From: a virus
Virus record (IMG/VR): IMGVR_UViG_3300015374_000034
Coordinates: 1-32,674 of that record
Length of the DNA: 32,674 nt
Direction: 5' to 3' (one strand)
The position numbers and the translations under genes were made by a program. The notes under the pieces were generated by a model. The model was given only the letters and a program-made list of their open reading frames with translations. It searched no databases and was not told where the DNA came from. Within the stretch, counting starts at the first letter, position 1. Each line of letters opens with the position of its first letter. Of this stretch, positions 14,310 through 20,273 are shown piece after piece.

Positions 14310-14319
14310 CATCGGCCGT
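14307..14319 (+). promoter_or_regulatory. Candidate leaderless promoter TAACAT, 7 nt before ATG 14320
   Basis: TAACAT at 14307-14312 overlaps the holin stop, and the next ATG follows after seven bases with no ribosome site. It resembles a housekeeping-type -10. The -35 (CGTGAC) is weak. Confidence 0.35.
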
Positions 14320-14454
14320 ATGTGGATCGTGCTCTGGCTGGCGATCATCACGGTCGCCTCGTTCTACTGCGGCGCTGTGATGGCGACTGGACGCCAATGG
14401 CCGTTCCGCAACCCGCTTGAGGAACGGCGGCACCGCAAGATGCACGACGTCTGA
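14320..14454 (+). CDS. 44-aa single-TM membrane protein ending lysis cassette
   Basis: Starts MWIVLWLAIITVASFYCGAV, one N-terminal hydrophobic helix, followed by a basic cytoplasmic-like tail (EERRHRKMHDV). Too short for many gene callers. No ribosome site, but a TAACAT box lies 7 nt upstream. It could be an accessory lysis protein. The stop overlaps the start of the following AACG palindrome. Confidence 0.55.
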   Translation: MWIVLWLAIITVASFYCGAVMATGRQWPFRNPLEERRHRKMHDV

Positions 14455-14464
14455 ACGGGCGTTG
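14453..14464. promoter_or_regulatory. Palindromic operator-like site GAACG-GG-CGTTG
   Basis: Centre 14458.5, exactly 34.5 nt upstream of the CTAGAAGT box at 14493. Only 85 nt before the next gene start. Confidence 0.6.
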
Positions 14465-14492
14465 CCAAAAAAGATCCACTGCTCCGTCGACG

Positions 14493-14508
14493 CTAGAAGT
14501 CCTTGCGG
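14493..14508 (+). promoter_or_regulatory. CTAGAAGTCCTTGCGG box, promoter of connector operon
   Basis: AGAAGTCCTTGCGG (14495-14508) is identical over 14 bases to 30235-30248 and nearly so to the reverse-strand box at 1669. A leader of about 40-45 nt with a GAGGAGG site leads to the ATG at 14550. Confidence 0.5.
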
Positions 14509-14549
14509 CTCGTGATCTGCTTGACCCAAGCGCACACGAGGAGGACGCA

Positions 14550-15062
14550 ATGGCGCAGAGCTTCGCCACCGGCGAGAAGGAGATCTGGGAGTCGACCATC
14601 GAGGGTCGAGTCTCGGTCGTGGTCCTGAATAGCCGAGGACGCGAGCAGACCATGAGCATCCGCGGCAAGGGGGCGCGGCTCCGGCTGACCACCGAGGAGC
14701 GCGTGCTCATCGAGGAGCAGGTCCGGTACCGGCAGAACAACCCGTTCCGCAACGGCATGCTGGTCCAGGTCGGCGGACCCAAGCCGGCGCCCGGTGAGGA
14801 CGGCCAGCTGCCGGACACCGAGCAGGCCCTCCTCGACTCCGACCTCAAGGCTCTCTACGACCTCAAGGACAGCGACTTCGAGGACGCGGTGAAGTCGCTG
14901 TCGGAGGTCAACGTCCGTCGACTCAAGGGCATGGTCTCCGAGGCCGACGCGTCCAAGAGCCAGATCGACTTCCTCGACCTCTACATCGAGCAGCAGTGGC
15001 CTCTGGGGGGGGACACGCCCTCGAATGCTGAGGCTCGCGGCGACCGTACGGTCACCGTGTAG
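14550..15062 (+). CDS. Hypothetical structural-module protein
   Basis: 170 aa, ATG with GAGGAGG. N-terminal beta-type segment (TIEGRVSVVVLNSRGREQTM), middle with a basic helix (LTTEERVLIEEQVRYRQNNP), then acidic helices (SDLKALYDLKDSDFEDAVKS). It stands first in the connector operon and alone between its promoter and the terminator at 15109, so it is probably a separate transcript. Possibly a head or connector accessory protein. No family recognised. Confidence 0.75.
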   Translation: MAQSFATGEKEIWESTIEGRVSVVVLNSRGREQTMSIRGKGARLRLTTEERVLIEEQVRYRQNNPFRNGMLVQVGGPKPAPGEDGQLPDTEQALLDSDLKALYDLKDSDFEDAVKSLSEVNVRRLKGMVSEADASKSQIDFLDLYIEQQWPLGGDTPSNAEARGDRTVTV

Positions 15063-15108
15063 GGCACGCCATCTCGGGTCGCCGTCAGACCGCCCGGGGT
15101 GGCGTTAC

Positions 15109-15152
15109 GAGGCCCGTCCCTGATGCGCTGGGTTGCCGCAGGGGCGGGCCTC
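15109..15152 (+). terminator. Hairpin terminator after gene 14550-15062
   Basis: 14-bp stem (GAGGCCCGTCCCTG with CAGGGGCGGGCCTC, one G-T pair) and a 16-nt loop. No U-tract. It ends 10 nt before the next GCCGAAGT box. Confidence 0.75.
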
Positions 15153-15162
15153 TCCACGCTTG

Positions 15163-15177
15163 GCCGAAGTCTCAGAC
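15163..15177 (+). promoter_or_regulatory. GCCGAAGT box with 7-nt spacing to leaderless GTG
   Basis: GCCGAAGT at 15163-15170, seven bases, GTG at 15178. No ribosome site. As at 13373, the box lies immediately behind a terminator. Confidence 0.7.
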
Positions 15178-15687
15178 GTGACGACCCAGATCAGCACGCT
15201 CGTTCCCGCGTTCAAGCGGGAGCTGGCTGTGCCGGGAGCCTTCGACACGGTCTTCCCCGACGCGACCACCGCCGACCTCGTCGGCTCCCTGGCGGACGGC
15301 TTCGCCGAGGCCCAGCTGTTCGGGTTCTTCAAGACGACCACGCTCACCGAGAACGCCGGCGACTGGGATGCGAGCCCCGACCTGTCCGCGGCCGGTGGCG
15401 CGCTCATCGTGATCTACGCCAGCATCCGCACCATTCGCGCCCAGCTGCGCAACCTCAAGACGCTCCAGCGCTACAAGGCCGGCCCCGTCGAGTTCGAGAC
15501 CGGCAGCGCGGCCACCGTGCTCACCCAGGAGCTCAAGTTCCTCCAGGACCGACTCAAGGACATCATCCGGAACGCAGAGGGCTCTGCTCGCGCCAGCGCC
15601 GGGCTGGCCACGGTGTTCGACAACTACCTCGCGCGCGAGTGCGCCATGGCCTCGTGGGGCGGCTTCTACCCGCACGAGTGGAGGTAG
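15178..15687 (+). CDS. Probable head-tail connector (adaptor) protein
   Basis: 169 aa. The GTG at 15178 was chosen because it lies 7 nt after GCCGAAGT and has no competing ribosome site. Mainly helical (ATTADLVGSLADGFAEAQLF, LIVIYASIRTIRAQLRNLKT) with a tail ending in GGFYPHEWR, consistent with the helical adaptor ring that docks below the portal. First of five coupled genes leading to tail completion. Assignment is from position and fold type only. Confidence 0.6.
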   Translation: MTTQISTLVPAFKRELAVPGAFDTVFPDATTADLVGSLADGFAEAQLFGFFKTTTLTENAGDWDASPDLSAAGGALIVIYASIRTIRAQLRNLKTLQRYKAGPVEFETGSAATVLTQELKFLQDRLKDIIRNAEGSARASAGLATVFDNYLARECAMASWGGFYPHEWR

Positions 15688-15690
15688 GTC

Positions 15691-16137
15691 GTGTCCAAGG
15701 ACTTCACGCCCCCCGACTTCGACAAGGCGGCGGTGCTCGAAGGGCTGCACACCGCGATGGGGTTCGGGCAGCCCACCCGCACCGAGGACCGCGCGACCTT
15801 CTACCTGCCCAAGGCGATCGTCGACACTCCGGCCGCGCTCGACCTCCATGGCGTGCCCTTCGACCCCACGGTCAAGCGGGTCGTGAGCACCACCAAGGTG
15901 CAGGTCCCGTGCGCCGTGGAGTTCTACAACGGCGCCGAGGTGATCGAGACCTTCGGCCAGGTCTCGGCCACCCACATCGTCGTCACCCTGCTCGACCCTG
16001 AATACCAGCAGGTGAAGGATTTTCTCTACATCGTGGCCGGCGGAGACAAGTACATCCGCAGCGAGACCCAGCCCCCGGTCGCGCTCGGCTCGATCGACGT
16101 CTGGCAGGTCTGGGCGCAGGCGGAGAACGAGCGATGA
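15691..16137 (+). CDS. Probable head-closure / stopper protein
   Basis: 148 aa, GTG with GGAGG upstream, 3 nt after the previous stop. Beta-rich (VKRVVSTTKVQVPCAVEFYN, ATHIVVTLLDPEYQQVKDF), with a central strand set suited to a small head-closure ring protein. Its TGA overlaps the next ATG. Function by position: second connector gene after the adaptor. Confidence 0.55.
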   Translation: MSKDFTPPDFDKAAVLEGLHTAMGFGQPTRTEDRATFYLPKAIVDTPAALDLHGVPFDPTVKRVVSTTKVQVPCAVEFYNGAEVIETFGQVSATHIVVTLLDPEYQQVKDFLYIVAGGDKYIRSETQPPVALGSIDVWQVWAQAENER

Positions 16138-16664
16138 CCTACCCGCGCCACGCCAGCCGGCACGTGCTGGCCACCGTCACCAACATCGTCACGGCCCAGC
16201 TCGCCATTCTCGACTGGGACGACGACACCAACCTCCCGTTCGGGCCCCGGTTCGCCGCGCCGGTCACCTTCACCGACGCCCCCGCGATCGCCGCCGACCG
16301 CCTCGCCGACGGCGTCGGTCCGGGCACCGTGAGCATCACGCTCGGACCCGAGCTCTACCCCGAGGAGCAGGAGCTCGGCGGACCCTCGTCACGCCAGGAC
16401 TACCCCATCTTCGTCGACCTGTTCCAGCCGACGTACGCCGCCTGCACGGCGCTGGCCAACGACGTCCGCGACACCCTGCTCGGCCGCTTCCCCGGAACGC
16501 GCCGACACATCAGCGTCGTCGACCAGACCGACGGCGACCCCATCGACGGCTGGACCTGCGAGCTCAGCGACGTCGAGATCGTCCGCCCCGAGGTGCGGCT
16601 CCCCGTGTTCTGGCAGGTCGTCAAGGTGACCGCCGAGGTCTACTTCCCCGAGGTCCAGTACTGA
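16134..16664 (+). CDS. Probable minor head or tail-terminator protein
   Basis: 176 aa, ATG overlapping the previous stop (ATGA). Mixed alpha/beta: PGTVSITLGPELYPEEQEL, DYPIFVDLFQPTYAACTALA, LPVFWQVVKVTAEVYFPE. The pattern of a central sheet with a helix of the YAACTALANDVRDTLLGRF type is like tail-terminator proteins (lambda gpU class) that cap the tail tube. A minor capsid role is the alternative. Confidence 0.5.
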   Translation: MTYPRHASRHVLATVTNIVTAQLAILDWDDDTNLPFGPRFAAPVTFTDAPAIAADRLADGVGPGTVSITLGPELYPEEQELGGPSSRQDYPIFVDLFQPTYAACTALANDVRDTLLGRFPGTRRHISVVDQTDGDPIDGWTCELSDVEIVRPEVRLPVFWQVVKVTAEVYFPEVQY

Positions 16665-16951
16665 TGGCCAACCAGTTCATCCGCAACCTCATGGGCGAGC
16701 AGCGCAAGCGCGCGCTCGGCAGCGTCATGACCTATGTCGAGCGCGAGGTCTACCCACACCTGAGCGAGTCCCAGCAGAAGGCCCTCCGACACCGCATCGT
16801 CAGCGCCCTGACCCAGTACCACGACACCGCGCTGGACGTGCTCAAGTCCGCGGTCGACGACGGCGGAGTGGTGAACCAGGAAGCCCTCGCCGCGCTCACG
16901 CGCATGGACGCCAACCTCTCCACCCTGGCCAAGCAGGTCGGCCGTGGCTGA
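16664..16951 (+). CDS. Small helical hypothetical protein in connector operon
   Basis: 95 aa, start sharing one base with the previous stop (TGATG). Entirely helical and charged (RNLMGEQRKRALGSVMTYVE, SQQKALRHRIVSALTQYHDT). It overlaps the next gene by 8 nt. Not recognised; perhaps an assembly accessory. Confidence 0.7.
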   Translation: MANQFIRNLMGEQRKRALGSVMTYVEREVYPHLSESQQKALRHRIVSALTQYHDTALDVLKSAVDDGGVVNQEALAALTRMDANLSTLAKQVGRG

Positions 16952-17588
16952 CGGGCTCCAGGTCCGCTTCGAGGTGACCCCCTCCCCCGCCCTGCGTAAC
17001 GCGCTCGGCCAGTACACCAGCGAGGGCGCCCAGGGGCAGTACAACGAGAACCGCGTGCTGGCTCAGATGCTCTCGGTTCGACTGGGGCTGCTCATCGCCA
17101 CCCGCGTCAACTTCGGGAAGCGCGCTGCGGCCAGCTCTAAGCGGCTGGAGCGCACGTCAGTCTCCAGAGAGAACACGGTCGTCACCAAGGAGTTCGTCGG
17201 GATCGGTCGGCCGGACTGGCTGGACCGTTCCAACGCGAAGTACTGGCGCACCTTCGAGGAGGGCTCCGCCGCCGTGTGGCGCCACCCGTTCGTCGGCACC
17301 TTCCTGTTCCCCAAGGGCCGGGTGCCCTACCCCCAGCCCGGCGGACACGGAAGCCTCCCCGGCCTGCGCACGGCACGGGAGCCCTTCCTGCACCGGATGG
17401 GCCGCGACGACCTGTTCATCGTCAAGCGCGAGATCGCGCCTGCCCACATCTACAAGCAGCTGTGGGAGGAGGCCCGACCGGACATCCGGAACTACTCGGC
17501 GCGCGCTGTGCAGGGGTATCTGGAGCGGCTGTTCGGGAAGGGCAACGTCGTGGCCGGGAAGGGCTTCACGCCGCCCGCCGTGCGCTGA
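16944..17588 (+). CDS. Probable tail-completion / HK97 gp10-like protein
   Basis: 214 aa, GTG at 16944 overlapping the preceding gene by 8 nt. Basic and mixed fold, with RVNFGKRAAASSKRLERTS near the N-terminus and IRNYSARAVQGYLERLFGKG at the C-terminus. Length, charge and position before the major tail protein fit the gp10-like/tail-completion class. Last gene before a long intergenic region, so it ends the connector operon. Moderate confidence. Confidence 0.5.
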   Translation: MADGLQVRFEVTPSPALRNALGQYTSEGAQGQYNENRVLAQMLSVRLGLLIATRVNFGKRAAASSKRLERTSVSRENTVVTKEFVGIGRPDWLDRSNAKYWRTFEEGSAAVWRHPFVGTFLFPKGRVPYPQPGGHGSLPGLRTAREPFLHRMGRDDLFIVKREIAPAHIYKQLWEEARPDIRNYSARAVQGYLERLFGKGNVVAGKGFTPPAVR

Positions 17589-17614
17589 GCAGACCTCCCC
17601 TTAGGTACTAACGT
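17586..17614 (+). promoter_or_regulatory. Weak housekeeping-type promoter candidate
   Basis: TGAGCA (17586-17591) and TAACGT (17609-17614) are separated by 17 nt at the start of the 227-nt region before the major tail gene. Fair spacing but imperfect hexamers. Confidence 0.25.
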
Positions 17615-17649
17615 CGCACCGGCCCAGCCTGTCCAGCCGACGACCTCGT

Positions 17650-17665
17650 CTCAACGGGCGTTGAG
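17650..17665. promoter_or_regulatory. Perfect-arm operator palindrome CTCAACG-GG-CGTTGAG
   Basis: Best member of the family: seven-base arms, eight if the flanking T/A is counted, around a GG centre (17657.5). First of two copies in the intergenic region 17589-17815. Confidence 0.65.
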
Positions 17666-17715
17666 ATCAGACCGGCCGGCCGCCCAGCTCGAGGAGCGCC
17701 GGCGACTTCTCGGGC

Positions 17716-17727
17716 CAACGGCCGTTG
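17716..17727. promoter_or_regulatory. Operator palindrome CAACGGCCGTTG
   Basis: Perfect 12-bp palindrome, extended by GGGC/GCCC flanks into a possible hairpin. Centre 17721.5, lying 33.5 nt upstream of the GCCGAAGT box at 17755 and 64 nt downstream of the other copy. Confidence 0.65.
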
Positions 17728-17733
17728 AGCCCA

Positions 17734-17793
17734 CTAGCACCTCCCCCAGCTGGGGCCGAAGTCCTCCGTCGAGGGCGCCACCGGCGCCGATAA
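17734..17793 (+). promoter_or_regulatory. Major tail gene promoter: CTAGC - GCCGAAGT, plus GCCGATAA
   Basis: CTAGC (17734) and GCCGAAGT (17755-17762) have the same 21-nt offset as at the scaffold operon. In addition, GCCGATAA at 17786-17793 is an exact match to the sigma-28 -10 consensus and stands 22 nt before the ATG, but no TAAA is found at the right distance and it overlaps a GGCGCC-ACC-GGCGCC hairpin. Confidence 0.6.
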
Positions 17794-17815
17794 GGCGTAC
17801 GGAAGGAGCCCGCTG

Positions 17816-19045
17816 ATGGCCGTCAAGGCAGGTCAGATCATCCACGTCGGCAACGGCACCGTGCTCATCGACCGCATCCAGACGGGCGGTCCGGGCCAGC
17901 TGAACATCCCCACCGAGAAGATCTACGAGCTCGGCAACTACAAGTCGGTCGCCACCGTGCGTGACGTGCCCGACCTCCAGTTCCAGCTCAACTCGCTGGA
18001 CGTCAGCACCGAGATCGAGATGCTCATGTGCGGCGTCACCTCGATCGACCCGGTCGACGGGCTGGACCTCGCGACGTGCGTCCCCATCGACATCGCCAGC
18101 CAGTTCAAGGCTGGCCTCGGAGCGACCGCCCCGTTCGCGGTCACCGACTCGGTCGCGGTCCCGTACCTCTACATGGAGTCGGTCTCCTACCGCTTCGGGC
18201 TGCGCGACAACGCCAGCCAGCAGATCTCCCTGCGCGGCGACACGATCTTCTACAACGCCGGCCCCTGCTACGTGCAGGAGGCCGCCGGCTCCGGCGCGGC
18301 CGGCCAGACCATCGTGACCGCGCACCCGGCGTACCAGGCCGCGGTCGACGACGACCGGCGCGTGCTCTCGGTCTCGGTCTCCGGCACCCGGCTGACCTTC
18401 GGCGTGGACTACACCGAGTCCTACGGCGCGGTGACGTCCGGTGCCGCGGTCACCACGATCACGCTGACCGACACCTACGCCGCCGACAAGACGATCCGGA
18501 TCATCTACGCCTCGCCGGACGCCCTCTCCTACCCCCAGAGCGTGCACCCCGACACCACGGTCAAGCCGGCCGCGGTCAAGGGCCGCGACATCGAGATCTA
18601 CGTCGGCGGCTACGACCCGAGCGACATCCCGGGCTCGCTGCCGAACAAGCTGCGCTCGGTCCAGTCGGTCAACGTCGACTGGCGCGTGACGCTGGACAAG
18701 GACGAGGAGTTCGGCAACCACTTCTCGGTCGCCCAGGACTTCGAGGTTCCGACGGTCAACGGCACCGTCAACATCAAGCCCCGTTCGGGCGACGAGCTGC
18801 TCAGCATCGTCCGCAAGATCACGGGCGTCACCGACGCGACCCAGTCGGTCGGCCCGGACACCGCGGTCCCCCTGGTGCTCGACGTCGTCATCAAGGACCC
18901 CGACACCGGCGACGTGGTCAAGCGCATCCACGTGCCCGACGCCCGCTTCACGGTGCCCGGCTTCACCGGCCAGGTGCAGCAGAAGCTGACGGTCGACCTC
19001 CCCTTCGAGTCCGACGAGGGCACCCTCCTCGTCTACGACGCCTGA
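17816..19045 (+). CDS. Major tail (tube) protein
   Basis: 409 aa, ATG with GGAAGGAG. Beta-rich throughout. N-terminal part AVKAGQIIHVGNGTVLIDRI, then a middle Ig-like or loop-rich insertion (about residues 165-235, VLSVSVSGTRLTFGVDYTES), and a C-terminal FTVPGFTGQVQQKLTVDLPF tube-type end. It polymerises around the tape measure. It is the first gene of the tail module and has a dedicated promoter and two operators, suiting a protein needed in hundreds of copies. Longer than many tube proteins, which the central insertion may explain. Confidence 0.85.
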   Translation: MAVKAGQIIHVGNGTVLIDRIQTGGPGQLNIPTEKIYELGNYKSVATVRDVPDLQFQLNSLDVSTEIEMLMCGVTSIDPVDGLDLATCVPIDIASQFKAGLGATAPFAVTDSVAVPYLYMESVSYRFGLRDNASQQISLRGDTIFYNAGPCYVQEAAGSGAAGQTIVTAHPAYQAAVDDDRRVLSVSVSGTRLTFGVDYTESYGAVTSGAAVTTITLTDTYAADKTIRIIYASPDALSYPQSVHPDTTVKPAAVKGRDIEIYVGGYDPSDIPGSLPNKLRSVQSVNVDWRVTLDKDEEFGNHFSVAQDFEVPTVNGTVNIKPRSGDELLSIVRKITGVTDATQSVGPDTAVPLVLDVVIKDPDTGDVVKRIHVPDARFTVPGFTGQVQQKLTVDLPFESDEGTLLVYDA

Positions 19046-19065
19046 GCAACACACATCGCTGACGG

Positions 19066-19102
19066 ACCGCCGGCTCGGGGATCGACCCCTCGGGCCGGCG
19101 GT
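19066..19102 (+). terminator. Imperfect GC-rich hairpin after major tail gene
   Basis: Arms ACCGCCGGC / GCCGGCGGT (9 bp) continue with mismatches through TCGGGG/CCCCTCGG. Probably a partial terminator that lowers expression of the downstream chaperone genes relative to the tube protein. Confidence 0.55.
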
Positions 19103-19115
19103 GCCCCATCTGGGG

Positions 19116-19135
19116 CTGGAACTGGAACTGGAACT
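19116..19135 (+). repeat. Short tandem repeat (CTGGAA)x3
   Basis: Three tandem CTGGAA units followed by CT, in the leader just upstream of the chaperone gene. No known function. GGAAC recalls ECF sigma -35 elements, but no -10 partner was found. Confidence 0.6.
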
Positions 19136-19152
19136 AGCAGAGAGGCACCAGC

Positions 19153-20055
19153 ATGGGTGCAGCCGTAACGCGGATCGTCGACCTGTTCTCCGAGGGCAAG
19201 GAAGTGTTCCTCGGGATGGACCCCACGACCCACAAGCCCATCGTGGTGTGGGTCAACAAGCTCAACTCGTTCGAGACGCAGGAGGCCCGCGCCGACGCCA
19301 ACGCCCGGCGCAGCGAGCGGATGCACGCGCTCGGCCAGCCCAACGCCCCCGAGAAGCTCGGCTTCGACGCCGAGGTGGCTCCCCTGACGCAGGAGATGCT
19401 CGCCCAGCGGATCGTGGAGAGCAAGGGCGACGAGATCTACCTCGACGTCATCAACGACATCGAGACCGACCCCGAGTGGCGCGAACGACGCGACCGCATG
19501 GAGCGGCTCCCCTCGCTGCTCGACGACTCTGGCGCGGCCGAGGACGACCCCCGCCGCGAGACCCTCCACCAGGACCAGGTCGACTGGCTCAAGGCCATCT
19601 CCGAGGGCCAGGCCAAGCGCCAGGCGGAGGTTCTCCGTGACGCCATGGAGCTGACCCGGGAGGAGCTGCTCGCCCAGCTGTGGGACCGGTACCGCCAGCG
19701 CGAGACCCTCGACGTCTTCATCGGCGAGCGCAAGGCCACCGCCCTGTACTTCGCGATGCGCGAGTGCGAGGCCGTTGACGTCGGAACGTCCGTTGAGCAG
19801 CCCGAGTGGGACCACGCCGGCTGCGACCACAGCAAGCGGCTGCTCACCGAGCGCAAGGAGGTCTACGCGCTCCCGGACCCCGTCGTCGAGAAGTGCAGCG
19901 CCGCGCTCGACGCCATGACCATCGGTACGAGGGCCGCGGGAAACTCGGCCGCTCCGTCGAGTTCCTCCGGGTCGTCGGAGCCTGCAAGCGCGGAGGCGGA
20001 GGACTCGACTCCCTCTACCCCGGAGGCGACGTCACCCGAGCCCCCTACGAGCTGA
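19153..20055 (+). CDS. Tail assembly chaperone G
   Basis: 300 aa. Acidic, helical protein with a low-complexity Ser/Pro/Glu C-terminus (about the last 45 residues). It is followed by an overlapping frame that continues after a -1 slip, the signature of tail chaperone G/GT pairs encoded before the tape measure gene. G and GT coat and chaperone the tape measure during tail assembly. The start ATG has a GAGAGG site. A slip at GGGAAAC (19938-19944, codon 264) would divert a fraction of ribosomes into the T frame. The tail beyond codon 264 is the unshifted product. Confidence 0.85.
   Translation: MGAAVTRIVDLFSEGKEVFLGMDPTTHKPIVVWVNKLNSFETQEARADANARRSERMHALGQPNAPEKLGFDAEVAPLTQEMLAQRIVESKGDEIYLDVINDIETDPEWRERRDRMERLPSLLDDSGAAEDDPRRETLHQDQVDWLKAISEGQAKRQAEVLRDAMELTREELLAQLWDRYRQRETLDVFIGERKATALYFAMRECEAVDVGTSVEQPEWDHAGCDHSKRLLTERKEVYALPDPVVEKCSAALDAMTIGTRAAGNSAAPSSSSGSSEPASAEAEDSTPSTPEATSPEPPTS
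19938..19981 (+). other. Programmed -1 ribosomal frameshift site
   Basis: GGGAAAC is in the correct phase (G GGA AAC) for tandem slippage. Six bases later a stem GCTCCG/CGGAGC (19951-19956 with 19976-19981) can form. After the slip, translation continues GKLGRSVEF in the -1 frame. Confidence 0.85.
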
Positions 20056-20270
20056 TCCTCGCGATCAACGCAGCCCTGGTGATCCTCGGGTATGCCGAGC
20101 TGCCGGAAGCCGAAGTACCCGACGAGGACATCTGGCACCACCCCGAGCGGCTTGAGGAGTGGTGGGAGGCAGTGAAGCAGCGGCGCGAGAACCCGGACAT
20201 GGAACCGGTGCCCAAGGCGTCCGAGAGCGACTTCGCGCAGAACGAACTGACCCTCCAGTACAAGGACTAG
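19944..20270 (+). CDS. T extension of tail assembly chaperone (GT fusion)
   Basis: 108 codons in the -1 frame, expressed only after frameshifting, giving a GT protein of about 372 aa. It has no start codon of its own with a ribosome site. The extension contains APYELILAINAALVILGYAE and an acidic helical part ending in FAQNELTLQYKD. T domains bind the tape measure and recruit tube protein in lambda-like phages. Stops 3 nt before the tape measure ATG. Confidence 0.8.
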   Translation, partial: LGRSVEFLRVVGACKRGGGGLDSLYPGGDVTRAPYELILAINAALVILGYAELPEAEVPDEDIWHHPERLEEWWEAVKQRRENPDMEPVPKASESDFAQNELTLQYKD

Positions 20271-20273
20271 CGC

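Noticed and set aside
17651-17727. AACG palindromes as LexA (SOS) boxes
   Set aside because: The actinobacterial SOS box is TCGAAC-N4-GTTCGA; these have CAACG-N2-CGTTG arms.
20109-20116. GCCGAAGT inside the T extension
   Set aside because: No start codon or gene boundary follows; probably chance coding sequence.
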